DNA from: CAVYXF01 sp963772335
GTDB lineage: Bacteria > Pseudomonadota > Alphaproteobacteria > Rhizobiales > Rhodomicrobiaceae
Direction: 5' to 3'
Assembly: GCA_963772335.1 (NCBI GenBank)
Contig: CAVYXF010000012.1
Location: forward strand, 38,583-102,582
DNA length: 64,000 nt
Shown here: piece by piece, positions 8,469 to 16,793 of the stretch
Numbering within the stretch: position 1 is the stretch's first letter
Layout: each line of letters starts with the position of its first letter
Position numbers and translations under genes: made by a program
Notes under the pieces: model-generated
Databases searched by the model: none
Seen by the model: only the letters and a program-made list of their open reading frames with translations
Told to the model about the DNA's origin: nothing

Positions 8469-9221
8469 ATGGCAGAGAGACCGCAATCCAGCTTCGGCTT
8501 CCGCAGCATTGACCCGAGGGACCGGCAGGGGCTTGTCAATGCCGTGTTCTCACGGGTGGCAGCGCGCTACGACCTCATGAACGACCTGATGTCGGGCGGC
8601 ATGCACCGGCTGTGGAAGGCGGACCTGATCAACTGGCTCGCGCCGTCTCACGCCGGCCGGCAGGCTCTGCTCGACGTTGCCGGCGGGACTGGCGACATCG
8701 CGCGCCGGTTTCTGGATGCCGGCCATCCGCAATCATCTGCAGTCATCTGCGATATCAGCGCGGAGATGCTTCAAGCCGGGCGCGGCAAGCTTGGCGCCCG
8801 CCATGGCGAGCGGCTCGCTTTCGTGCAAGGGAATGCGGAAGGCCTGCCCTTCCCGGAGAAGAGCTTCGACGCCTACACCATCGCCTTCGGCATCCGCAAC
8901 GTCACCCATATCGAAGCAGCGCTTAGCGAAGCCTTCCGGGTGCTGAAGCGCGGCGGACGCCTCCTGTGCCTCGAATTCTCCGCCGTGCAGACGCCGATGC
9001 TCGACACGCTCTACGACGCCTATTCCTTCCGGGTGATCCCCAAGCTCGGCGGCTGGGTCGCGGGCGACGAGGACGCCTATCGCTATCTGGTCGAGAGCAT
9101 CCGCAAATTCCCCGATCAGGAGCGCTTCGCCGCGATGGTGCGCGCCGCGGGCTTCGAGCGCGTCCAGTACCGCAATCTCACCGGCGGCATCGCCGCGCTG
9201 CATTCCGGCTGGCGGATTTAG
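8469..9221 (+). CDS. ubiE: Ubiquinone/menaquinone biosynthesis C-methyltransferase UbiE
   Basis: 250 residues. The UbiE signature VFSRVAARYDLMNDLMSGGMHRLWK lies at 27-50, the SAM-binding motif DVAGGTGD at 69-76, and the late motif RNVTHIEAALSEAFRVLKRGGRLLCLEFS in the middle. The C-terminus RNLTGGIAALHSGWRI is the conserved end of the family. It methylates the benzoquinol ring in ubiquinone synthesis. ubiB lies about 1.3 kb downstream on the same strand, but the usual ubiE-ubiB pair is interrupted here by a broken SnoaL-like gene and an opposite-strand GT29-like gene. Confidence 0.96.
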   Translation: MAERPQSSFGFRSIDPRDRQGLVNAVFSRVAARYDLMNDLMSGGMHRLWKADLINWLAPSHAGRQALLDVAGGTGDIARRFLDAGHPQSSAVICDISAEMLQAGRGKLGARHGERLAFVQGNAEGLPFPEKSFDAYTIAFGIRNVTHIEAALSEAFRVLKRGGRLLCLEFSAVQTPMLDTLYDAYSFRVIPKLGGWVAGDEDAYRYLVESIRKFPDQERFAAMVRAAGFERVQYRNLTGGIAALHSGWRI

Positions 9222-9344
9222 GCGCCGCTACCGCGGCGGCTGGCGGGTGAAACTGCATCGATCTTGCGATGTTCTACTTCGCTGCACAACTCAGTTCGTC
9301 CTTTGCTTCCAGCGGCAACTGCAGACGCACAGGAGGCAACTCCC

Positions 9345-9733
9345 ATGCTTAAAGCCGACCTCTCCAACCTCTACCGAGACTACATTGCCTGCCTGAACAA
9401 GCAGGACTGGCCGAATCTGGACCAGTTCGTTGCTGATGACGCGCATTACAACGGGCAGCGCATTGGGATATCCGGTTATCGCTCAATGCTGGAACGAGAT
9501 TTCTCGGAAATTCCGGACCTTTATTTTGACATTCAGCTGCTCATTTCCGATCCGCCCTATATAGCGAGCCGGCTGGGTTTCAACTGTACACCTAAGGGAA
9601 CTCTTCCTTAGCCTTCCTGTAAACGGCAAGAGAGTTCTCTTTTAGCGAGAATGTATTCTACGAATTTCGGAGCGGGAGAATTGCGCAAGTATGGTCTGTC
9701 ATAGACAAGGCGGCGATTGAAGCTCAGCTGTAG
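9345..9733 (+). pseudogene. SnoaL-like (ester cyclase type) gene broken by two frame shifts
   Basis: An ATG at 9345, eight bases after AGGAGG, begins MLKADLSNLYRDYIACLNKQ and runs in frame through YNGQRIGISGYRSMLERDF and SDPPYIASRLGFNCTPKGT to a stop at 9609-9611. The rest of a SnoaL-like fold continues in other frames: LPVNGKRV in +1 and ENVFYEFRSGRIAQVWSVID followed by KAAIEAQL in +2, ending at TAG 9731-9733. Two single-base insertions, or equivalent, explain this. The family is NTF2-fold cyclase/isomerase-like, function usually unknown. Whether it is a true pseudogene or assembly error cannot be decided from the sequence. Confidence 0.75.
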
Positions 9734-9757
9734 CGCGGAACACGCGCGCGCTTTCGG

Positions 9758-10477
9758 TCAGCTCAGCCACGCGAGGCGACCGGCCCCAATCCAGCCGCGG
9801 ACGACCTCCTGCTCTTCCGCCCATGGATGGCCGCGCCATCCCTCGAAGACGAAGGCGCAAACATATCGCTCATAATTGGCGAACCGGCGCGTGCCGAGCA
9901 GATGGACGAGCGCAATGAACCCGAGGCTCGGCGTCATTCGCCGGCCGTATCGGCGCACCAGCCGACGCGCCGTCGCCAGGGTCGTCGCATCGAGCTTGGC
10001 GAAGCTGCGAAAGCAGTTCCTTGCGACAATCTCCCCGGTGAAATCTCCGCCGGCATAAACATCCTGGCCAGGCCGCTGATAGCCATAGAGATCCACCACA
10101 ACGATCACATGCTTCGGCCGGTCCACGCCTTCAAACCGGATGGCGGTTTCGCCGAATTGGCGTGCGGGCCGGCCCTGGCCGCGAATGTAGAGAATATCGG
10201 TGCGGCGACCGGTCCAGCCCTCGTCCTGATTGCGCACGCTGTTGAAGCGCACAACGCAGTCGGCCTCATCGATGAAGTGCGACAGCCGGCTTGTCTCGGT
10301 TTCGTCTGTTACCTCACGACCGCCCGGCGTAGGCGCATTCCCAACAACGACAAGCCGTCCGCCCACGCCCACCCCCTTCTCATTCCCCGGACGAAATATT
10401 CTACCATGCGCGTCAGAGCTGCGTTGCTGGGCGTTAAAAATCGCGAAGCGCTTTTCGCGTACTCTCTTTGCCATTGC
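9758..10477 (-). CDS. GT29-like (sialyltransferase-fold) protein, 'urease operon accessory' type
   Basis: About 239 residues from the ATG at 10477. Conserved stretches resemble the GT29 sialylmotifs: RLVVVGNAPTPGG ... IDEADCVVRFNSVR (nucleotide-sugar binding type) and MTPSLGFIALVHLL (the PS-x-G of motif S), ending in FEGWRGHPWAEEQEVVRGWI. From memory, short bacterial relatives are often labelled urease operon accessory protein; no urease gene is nearby. A GTG near 10390, after a GAGAAGGGG stretch, is an alternative start. The gene is inserted, in opposite direction, between ubiE and ubiB. Donor and acceptor are unknown. Confidence 0.7.
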   Translation of the reverse strand, partial: AMAKRVREKRFAIFNAQQRSSDAHGRIFRPGNEKGVGVGGRLVVVGNAPTPGGREVTDETETSRLSHFIDEADCVVRFNSVRNQDEGWTGRRTDILYIRGQGRPARQFGETAIRFEGVDRPKHVIVVVDLYGYQRPGQDVYAGGDFTGEIVARNCFRSFAKLDATTLATARRLVRRYGRRMTPSLGFIALVHLLGTRRFANYERYVCAFVFEGWRGHPWAEEQEVVRGWIGAGRLAWLS

Positions 10478-10534
10478 AGCATAAGCCGCACATTTCGCCG
10501 CTCCAAATCGCGCGGGTCTTGCTATAAGGCGCGC

Positions 10535-12118
10535 ATGATCAACGGCTTCCTCAACCTCATCCGGCTCACGCAAGCTGGTGCCATACTCGCCTGGCATGGC
10601 GTGCATGTCGTGCCGGAGGATGTGCCCGCACCATGGCCGGCGCGGCTGTTCCGGCGGGTGACCGGCAGCCTCAATCGCGGCGGCGAGGCGGAGCAGGCGA
10701 GCCGGCTGTCCAAGGCGCTGGCTTCGCTCGGGCCCAGCTACATCAAGCTTGGCCAGTTCCTCGCCACGCGCCGCGACATTATCGGGCCGGAGCTGGCGGC
10801 TGCGCTCGGCCTGCTGCAGGACAAGCTACCGCCATTCTCCATGGAGAAGGCGCGCCGCGCGATCCGCGAGAGCCTCGGCGCCGACCCCGACGCCTTATTT
10901 GCTTCCCTCAGCGCGCCGGTCGCGGCGGCCTCGATTGCCCAGGTGCATAAAGGCGCGGTTCGCGAGGCCGACGGCAGCCTTAAGGCCGTCGCGGTGAAGA
11001 TCCTGCGCCCCGGCGTCGAGGCGAGCTTCCGCCGCGATCTCTCCACCTTTTACTTCGCAGCGAGGCAAGCCGAACGCTGGCATCCCCCCATTCGCCGGCT
11101 GCGGCCGGTCGCAGTCGTCGACACCCTCGCCGAATGGGTGCGGCTGGAAATGGACTTGCGGCTGGAGGCGGCCGCCATGTCAGAGATGGCGGAGAATATC
11201 GCTCGCGCAGGCGATACCGGTTTCCGCATTCCCAAAGTGGACTGGTCGCGCACCAGCGCCCGCGTACTGACCACCGAGTGGATCGACGCGATACCGATGA
11301 ACAACCTCGCCGCCGTCGATGCCGCGGGCATCGATCGCAGCGCACTCGGCAATCATGTGATCCGTTCGTTCCTGCGCCACGCGATGCGCGACGGCTTCTT
11401 CCATGCCGATATGCATCAGGGCAATTTGTTCGTGCAGCCGGACGGGACGATCGTCGCCGTCGATTTCGGGATCATGGGGCGACTGGGGCCCAAGGAGAAG
11501 CGCTTCCTGGCCGAGATCCTCTACGGCTTTCTCGCGCGCGACTATCGCCGCACCGCGCAGATGCATCTGGAGGCGGGCTACGTGCCGCCACGCCATAGTG
11601 TCGAATCCTTCGCCCAGGCGCTACGCTCGATCGGTGAGCCGCTGATGGACAAGACCGCCGAGGAGATTTCCATGGCGCGTCTCCTGTCGCAGCTCTTCGA
11701 GGTGACCGAACTGTTCGACATGCAGACCCGGCCCGAACTCTTGCTCTTGCAGAAGACCATGGTGGTGGTCGAGGGGGTGGCGCGCTCGCTCGATCCGCGC
11801 CTCAATATCTGGACTGCGGCCGAGCCCGTCGTGAAAGAATGGATGGAACAACAGATCGGCCCGCGCGCGCGGATCAACGAAGCGGTCGACGGCGTCAGCG
11901 CGCTCGCGGGGCTGATGGCGGACGCGCCCAGACTCGCCGACCAGGCCCGCAAGGTCAGCGCGGCGCTCGCGGAAGTCAGCGAGAGCGGCCTGCATCTTGA
12001 TGACTCGACCATTGAGCGCATGGCCGCCGCTCAATCAACGAGAGGCTCGGCGACCAGGACGGCACTTTGGCTCGGCGCGCTGGCCCTTGCGGCAATTGCG
12101 ATCAAGCTATGGGTATGA
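10535..12118 (+). CDS. ubiB: UbiB-family ubiquinone biosynthesis protein kinase-like ATPase
   Basis: 527 residues from the ATG at 10535; in-frame codons upstream lie antisense to the GT29-like gene and are not part of it. The KxGQ motif is KLGQFLATRRDIIGPE (71 onward), the alanine-rich nucleotide loop is AAASIAQVH, the conserved lysine is in VAVKILRPG, and the catalytic/metal motifs are HADMHQGNLF and VAVDFGIMGRLG. A membrane helix closes the protein (TALWLGALALAAIAIKLWV). UbiB proteins are needed for coenzyme Q synthesis and have an atypical ATPase activity. coaBC, which often follows, is absent. A remnant of the same 3' end is repeated at 12421-12486. Confidence 0.96.
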   Translation: MINGFLNLIRLTQAGAILAWHGVHVVPEDVPAPWPARLFRRVTGSLNRGGEAEQASRLSKALASLGPSYIKLGQFLATRRDIIGPELAAALGLLQDKLPPFSMEKARRAIRESLGADPDALFASLSAPVAAASIAQVHKGAVREADGSLKAVAVKILRPGVEASFRRDLSTFYFAARQAERWHPPIRRLRPVAVVDTLAEWVRLEMDLRLEAAAMSEMAENIARAGDTGFRIPKVDWSRTSARVLTTEWIDAIPMNNLAAVDAAGIDRSALGNHVIRSFLRHAMRDGFFHADMHQGNLFVQPDGTIVAVDFGIMGRLGPKEKRFLAEILYGFLARDYRRTAQMHLEAGYVPPRHSVESFAQALRSIGEPLMDKTAEEISMARLLSQLFEVTELFDMQTRPELLLLQKTMVVVEGVARSLDPRLNIWTAAEPVVKEWMEQQIGPRARINEAVDGVSALAGLMADAPRLADQARKVSAALAEVSESGLHLDDSTIERMAAAQSTRGSATRTALWLGALALAAIAIKLWV

Positions 12119-12615
12119 CCGGCGGCTGTATCCGGTGTGAGGTGCGAGCGCCTCTTGTAATGGCAACTGCCCTTTCGAATCGGACGAATCACCTCGCCGG
12201 ATCGGCGTAATAGACTGCGACAATCTTCGTTCTCGTGACAGAAATTAACGAGGCCGTGGAAAGCCTTAGTACGTTTGTGGGTCGCTGGCAGAGCCTCTCC
12301 ACCTTGACGCTTGGATGCGACGCGGGAGCACCGGGCTGAAAAAACCGCGGAAAACGGCCTTCGTCTTGACCAATCCGCCACCCAGTGCGTCGTGGATGCC
12401 AAGGCCGCGCGCTCCTGGTGATGCGCTTTGCACTGTGGCTCGGCGCGCTCGCGATCGTTACGATTGCCATTAAATTTTCGCTATGATCACGGGTATGATC
12501 TTTAAAATATTTCTCAGATAAAGACAAATCGTAGGGCGTAAATAACCGCTCCACCATGCACAAAGAAGCGCAGGAGGGGCACCACTAACAATTAAGACAA
12601 GATTAGGATTTACCC
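12119..12615. other. Intergenic region holding a second, diverged copy of the ubiB 3' end
   Basis: At 12421-12486 the plus strand reads M-R-F, then ALWLGALAIVTIAIKFSL and a stop, closely matching the UbiB C-terminal membrane helix ALWLGALALAAIAIKLWV; the DNA match (TGGCTCGGCGCGCT) is also clear. The sequence between the two copies shows no gene. The copy could be debris of a partial duplication or a tiny membrane peptide, since it begins with ATG. The remaining bases up to 12615 contain the leader of the next gene and nothing else I can support. Confidence 0.6.
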
Positions 12616-13332
12616 ATGCAGGTCAAGACCCAGCCGTTTAAGCAACCACTCGAGCTCAAGAACGACGGCATCAGCTTCAATGTCTATGGAAACGGCGCCA
12701 AGCGCCTCGGTGATCTCTATGTAAGCAAGGCCGGCCTCGTCTGGTCCAAGGGCCAGAACGCCAAGGCCGCGCGCGATGGCGGCATCAATGTGAAGTGGGA
12801 AGAGTTCATCACTTGGGTGCAGTCGCGCCGCGCCGCGAGCAAAACCGCCAGCGCTTCAAAGCTGTCGCAGAATTTCGCCGCGATGAAGCAGGCCGCGATG
12901 AAAGAGGCGGGTCTGAAATCCTCCGCGCAGGGCAGCAAGCCGGCCCCGCAGGCGCCCAGCAGCAAGACCTCGTCGCAGTCCGGCAAATCCGCCGCGCCGC
13001 GCACGTCTGCCGCAAAGCCCGCCCAGGGAACGAAGCTCTCCTCCTCGCGCGCGTCTTCGATCAAGTTGCCGACCGCGGAAGGCAAGCTCGCCGCCAAGCG
13101 TGCCAATGCCATGAAGCTGGCCGCGGCCAAGGCCAAGTCGGGCAAACCAACCAGCGAAAAGAAGAGCGCGTCCGCGGTGAAGCCGTCCTCGCAGAATGGC
13201 GCCCGGGCAAAGACCGCCTCGACCAAGCCTGCCAAGGCCAGCGCGAAGTCGAAGGTGAGCGCCGCTGCCGCTATGCGTAAGCCCGGCGCGACAGTGAAGA
13301 CCAGCGCTGCGCTTGCCCGCAAGCCGCACTAA
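12616..13332 (+). CDS. Histone-H1-like basic protein with conserved N-terminal domain
   Basis: 238 residues in two parts. Residues 1-72 form a compact, non-repetitive domain (FKQPLELKNDGISFNVYGNG, LGDLYVSKAGLVWSKGQ, VKWEEFITWVQSR). Residues 73-238 are a low-complexity Lys/Ala/Ser-rich tail (AAKRANAMKLAAAKAKSGK, KPAKASAKSKVSAAAAMRKP), like the tails of histone H1, AlgP and similar nucleoid proteins. I infer DNA or RNA binding through the tail; the N-terminal domain may be the specific part. It is a single gene with its own terminator. The tail composition makes homology searches treacherous. Confidence 0.85.
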   Translation: MQVKTQPFKQPLELKNDGISFNVYGNGAKRLGDLYVSKAGLVWSKGQNAKAARDGGINVKWEEFITWVQSRRAASKTASASKLSQNFAAMKQAAMKEAGLKSSAQGSKPAPQAPSSKTSSQSGKSAAPRTSAAKPAQGTKLSSSRASSIKLPTAEGKLAAKRANAMKLAAAKAKSGKPTSEKKSASAVKPSSQNGARAKTASTKPAKASAKSKVSAAAAMRKPGATVKTSAALARKPH

Positions 13333-13356
13333 CAGCAAGCACGACGCCCGCTGCTG

Positions 13357-13405
13357 AAGAGCATGTGCCGGTTATACGGACTGGCCATGCTCTTTTTGCT
13401 TTTTG
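13357..13405 (+). terminator. Terminator of the histone-like gene
   Basis: Stem AAGAGCATG (13357-13365) and CATGCTCTT (13386-13394) followed by TTTGCTTTTTG, 25 bases past the stop codon. Confidence 0.75.
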
Positions 13406-13523
13406 TGGGCGAGGTGTAGTCGAGCGTATGCCTCGACAAAGCGGACGAACGGCACGTTCTGACAAAATCCCCGCACAAGCGGGACCTCGTACTCCGCAGG
13501 GATCGGGCAGCGGCGTGCCCGGA

Positions 13524-14585
13524 CTAACCCGCCACGAACGGCTCGAGCCCCGAGAGGCGCATCTTCGGCTCGGGCGCAGCGACCCGGCGCGGTGCATATT
13601 TCTCCATATGCTCGCGGATATGGGCGATGTGCTCAGGCGTCGAGCCGCAGCAACCGCCAACGATGTTGACCAGGCCGTCCCGCGCCCATTCCTCCATTTT
13701 GCAGGACATCTCGTGCGGGGTCTCGTCATATTCGCCCATGGCATTGGGCAGGCCGGCATTGGGATAGGCCGACACCAGGCAGTCCGCGACGGCGGCAATC
13801 TCAGCTACGGCGGGCCGCAGATGCTCGGCGCCGAAGGAGCAGTTCAGCCCGACCGAGAACGGCTTCAAATGCCGCATCGAATACCAGAAGGCCTCCGGCG
13901 TCTGGCCGGAGAGGTTGCGCCCCGAAAGATCGGTGATGGTGCCGGAGATCATGATCGGCAGCGTCACGCCCGTCTCGTCGAACACCTTCAGCACGGCGAA
14001 GCCGGCGGCCTTGGCGTTCAGCGTATCGAACACCGTCTCGATCAGGATGAGGTCCGCGCCGCCTTCGATGAGCCCGTGCGCCTGCTCGGAATAGGCAGCG
14101 ACCAGCTCGTCGAACGACACATTGCGGAAGCCGGGATTGTTGACGTCCGGCGAGAGCGAGGCCGTGCGGTTGGTCGGCCCCATCGCGCCAGCCACCCAGC
14201 GCAGACGCCCCGGCTCCTTCGCTTCGGCGGCATCCGCCGCCTCGCGCGCCAGCTTTGCCGCCGCGACATTGATTTCGTGGGAGAGTGCTTCCATGCCGTA
14301 ATCGGCCATAGAGATGGCCTGGGCGTTGAAGGTGTTGGTCTCGGCGATATCGGCGCCGGCCTCGAAATAGGCTACGTGGATGTCGCGGATGATGTCGGGC
14401 TGGGTCAGCACCAGAAGGTCGTTGTTGCCCTTGAGGTCGCGCCGCCAGACTTTGAAGCGCTCGCCCCGATAATCGGCCTCAGACAGCTTGTGCCGCTGGA
14501 TCATGGTGCCCATCGCCCCGTCAATGATGAGGATTCGCTGGGCTGCGGCTTCCTTCAGGGCGGCGATGCGTTGCTCACGGGTCAT
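13524..14585 (-). CDS. metH: Homocysteine S-methyltransferase domain of split methionine synthase (MetH N-terminal part)
   Basis: 353 residues from the ATG at 14585 (GAAGGA upstream). It matches the first module of cobalamin-dependent methionine synthase: ILIIDGAMGTMIQRHKL, ETNTFNAQAISMADYG, and the three zinc-binding cysteines C249 (GLNCSFGAE) and C312/C313 (GGCCGSTPEHI). It stops at MRLSGLEPFVAG, exactly where full-length MetH passes to the folate and cobalamin modules, which are not in this window. Split MetH is known in some Alphaproteobacteria, so the rest is probably encoded elsewhere; truncation is the alternative. It is the last gene of the sahR-metF-metH operon. Confidence 0.88.
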   Translation of the reverse strand: MTREQRIAALKEAAAQRILIIDGAMGTMIQRHKLSEADYRGERFKVWRRDLKGNNDLLVLTQPDIIRDIHVAYFEAGADIAETNTFNAQAISMADYGMEALSHEINVAAAKLAREAADAAEAKEPGRLRWVAGAMGPTNRTASLSPDVNNPGFRNVSFDELVAAYSEQAHGLIEGGADLILIETVFDTLNAKAAGFAVLKVFDETGVTLPIMISGTITDLSGRNLSGQTPEAFWYSMRHLKPFSVGLNCSFGAEHLRPAVAEIAAVADCLVSAYPNAGLPNAMGEYDETPHEMSCKMEEWARDGLVNIVGGCCGSTPEHIAHIREHMEKYAPRRVAAPEPKMRLSGLEPFVAG

Positions 14586-14639
14586 TCTCTCGTATCCTTC
14601 ATAGTCATCTGGCCGATTTTCCGGTGGAGAGGCCGCGAA

Positions 14640-14729
14640 ACCCCCCTCACCCACCCGCCTCCGGCGGGAGCCCTCTCCCCAAGGCGAACGCTTGTCGTTC
14701 GCCGTAAAGGCTCGCGACGGGGAGAGGGC
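14640..14729. repeat. Dispersed GC-rich repeat inside the met operon
   Basis: Contains CCCCCCTCACCCACCCGCC, then CCCTCTCCCC ... GGGGAGAGGG arms, and between them an inner GGCGAACG/CGTTCGCC hairpin. It shares its building blocks with the element at 3172-3382. It lies between metF and the homocysteine methyltransferase gene, so transcription of the latter must pass through it. Confidence 0.65.
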
Positions 14730-14767
14730 AAATCGTGCTTGCTGTAAGGCCATGCCACTTCGTTTGC

Positions 14768-15706
14768 TTAAAGCGCCGCTTCCGCGACGTGCTGGCCGAC
14801 GCCAGTCGCGCCGTTCTTCGGCCGCAGCCCGAGCAAATGGCAGATCGCATAGACCAGCTTGGCGCGGTTCAGCGTATAGAAATGGAAGTCCGTCACGCCC
14901 TGGCTCGCCAGGCCCAGCGCCTGCTCGGCCGCGACCGTCGCTGCCATCAGATGGGTGGTCTCGACATCATCCTCCAGCCCTTCGAAGCGCCGGGCGATGG
15001 CTTGCGGGATGGTCGCGCCGCAGGTGCCGGCGAATTTGGCGACCTGTGCAAAATTGTGGATCGGGATCAGCCCCGGCACGACCGGCACATCGATGCCGCG
15101 CGCCCGCACCCGGTCGAGATAGCGGAAATAATGGTCGTTATCGAAGAAGAACTGGGTGATTGCGCGCGTCGCCCCGGCATCGATCTTGGCCTTCAGCATG
15201 TCGATATCGGCCTCGACTGACGGGGAGTTCGGGTGCTTCTCCGGATAGGCGGCGACCGAAATCTCAAAGCCGCCGATGCGCTCGATGCCGGCCACCAGAT
15301 CGGCGGCGTTGACATAGCCGCCGGGGTGCGGCTGGTAGGGTGTGCCGACACCGCCCTGCGGGTCGCCCCGCAGTGCCACGATATGGCGCACGCCAGCCTC
15401 GGCATAGGAACGGATAACGGCGTCGACTTCCTCGCGCGTCGCCGCCACACAGGTGAGATGCGCAGCAGGCCGCAGCGCCGTCTCGCGCACGAGCCGGGCG
15501 ACGGTCGCATGGGTGCGCTCGCGGGTCGAGCCGCCCGCGCCATAGGTGACGGAGACGAAATCGGGCTCGATCGGTGCGAGCCGCGCAATCGCTTCCCAGA
15601 GCGCAGCCTCCATTTTTTCGGTCTTCGGCGGGAAGAACTCAAAGGAGACGTGGAGCTCGGGCGCGGCGGTGCTATCGCCTGGGGGTTGGTTCGCTTGCTC
15701 GGTCAC
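14768..15706 (-). CDS. metF: Methylenetetrahydrofolate reductase
   Basis: 312 residues. The MetF landmarks are present: SFEFFPPKTEKMEAALW at about 21-37 with the catalytic glutamate, FVSVTYGAGGSTRERTH, HLTCV, IVALRGDP and the late FFFDNDHYFRYLDRVRARGI. It reduces 5,10-methylene-THF to 5-methyl-THF, the methyl donor for methionine synthase. Its ATG overlaps the sahR stop by four bases (ATGA), showing translational coupling. With sahR upstream and a MetH module downstream the whole unit serves homocysteine remethylation. Confidence 0.96.
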   Translation of the reverse strand: MTEQANQPPGDSTAAPELHVSFEFFPPKTEKMEAALWEAIARLAPIEPDFVSVTYGAGGSTRERTHATVARLVRETALRPAAHLTCVAATREEVDAVIRSYAEAGVRHIVALRGDPQGGVGTPYQPHPGGYVNAADLVAGIERIGGFEISVAAYPEKHPNSPSVEADIDMLKAKIDAGATRAITQFFFDNDHYFRYLDRVRARGIDVPVVPGLIPIHNFAQVAKFAGTCGATIPQAIARRFEGLEDDVETTHLMAATVAAEQALGLASQGVTDFHFYTLNRAKLVYAICHLLGLRPKNGATGVGQHVAEAAL

Positions 15707-16719
15707 AGTTTGGCCTCCAGCGGCAATCCCGCGTTCTTATGCCTTGGTTCTGTGTGCGCCTGAGGCCGAACGGCCAGCCACAGCGACACGGTGAGTTTCC
15801 CCTCACTGCCCTTTGGCGGCTCGACCGCCCTATACCCTTCCGCCCTGAGGCCCGCCCGATCGAGAAAGCCCTCGATCTGCTCGCGCTCGAAACCGAGCCG
15901 GCGATGCGAATATTCCGCGCGCAAGGCTTCGAGGCCATGGGGGGCGAAATCAGCGATCACCAGCCGCCCGCCGGGCCTGATGATGCGCGCCGCTTCGGCG
16001 ATCGCTTTCCCGGGATCATCAAGGAAATGCAGCACCTGATGGATGATCACTGCATCGGCCGACGCTTCGGGCACGTCGATATTGAAAATGTCGCCATGGC
16101 GGAGCTGAGCATGGGTGATGCCACGGTCGGCGAGCTTGGCGCGGGCATAGGACAGCATGTTGCGGTTAATGTCATAGCCGATAATGCGTTTGGCGCGCGG
16201 TGCCACCAGTTCCAGCACGCGGCCGGTACCGGTGCCGAGGTCGGCAATTAACCCGAACGGCCCCGGCCCCAAAAGTGCCAGCATCGCTGCTTCCACCTTT
16301 TCCTCGGGGGCGTGCAGTGCGCGGATTTCATCCCATGCCGCGGCATGGGCGCGGAAATAGGCCTGAGCTTCCTCGCCCCGCTCGCGCTTGACCGCCTCGG
16401 CGCGCGCCTGATCGCGGAGGATTACCGGATCGCCCGGATCAAGCGCCGCCAGCAGCCGCTCCAGAACCGCGGCGGCCTCGCCGCGCTCACTGAGGCGGAA
16501 GAACACGGAGGAGCCCTCCTGGGACCGCACCACCAGCCCAGCATCGGTGAGGAGCCTCAAATGCCGGCTGAGCCGCGGCTGGCTCTGCGAAAGGATCTGG
16601 GTCAGGTCTTTCACGTTGTGCTCGCCGCGGGCGAGCAGCGCAAGAACGCGCAGGCGCGTAATCTCGCCCGCTGCCTTGAGCGCGCCGACCAGTTGCCCCG
16701 ATGTGAGACCGTGCCGCAT
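15703..16719 (-). CDS. sahR: SahR-type regulator: ArsR HTH fused to a methyltransferase-like SAH sensor
   Basis: 338 residues. Residues 10-90 are an ArsR winged helix (recognition region LTQILSQSQPRLSRHLRLLT, 39-58). Residues about 120-320 are a class-I methyltransferase fold with the SAM/SAH motif DLGTGTG at 160-166. SahR proteins are described as repressors of the SAM cycle that leave DNA when S-adenosylhomocysteine accumulates, sensing it with exactly such a domain. Here the gene heads an operon with metF and metH and has a perfect palindrome 17 bases before its start, so autoregulation is very likely. The assignment rests on domain order and context. Confidence 0.88.
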   Translation of the reverse strand: MRHGLTSGQLVGALKAAGEITRLRVLALLARGEHNVKDLTQILSQSQPRLSRHLRLLTDAGLVVRSQEGSSVFFRLSERGEAAAVLERLLAALDPGDPVILRDQARAEAVKRERGEEAQAYFRAHAAAWDEIRALHAPEEKVEAAMLALLGPGPFGLIADLGTGTGRVLELVAPRAKRIIGYDINRNMLSYARAKLADRGITHAQLRHGDIFNIDVPEASADAVIIHQVLHFLDDPGKAIAEAARIIRPGGRLVIADFAPHGLEALRAEYSHRRLGFEREQIEGFLDRAGLRAEGYRAVEPPKGSEGKLTVSLWLAVRPQAHTEPRHKNAGLPLEAKL

Positions 16720-16735
16720 TTCTCCTGCCGATCAC

Positions 16736-16757
16736 GATATAAAGATATCTTTATATC
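16736..16757. promoter_or_regulatory. 22-bp perfect palindrome, predicted SahR operator
   Basis: Half-site GATATAAAGAT followed directly by its exact complement ATCTTTATATC. It is the only such palindrome I saw in the window and lies just upstream of sahR-metF-metH, where a dimeric ArsR-family repressor would be expected to bind. Confidence 0.85.
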
Positions 16758-16793
16758 CTTTCGACAGAGCTGTTTGTCAATGGGATGTGGGTA

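Noticed and set aside
9827..10534. Long N-terminal extension of ubiB (frame open from 9827)
   Set aside because: The extension is antisense to a GT29-like gene with real motifs; UbiB of normal length starts at 10535.
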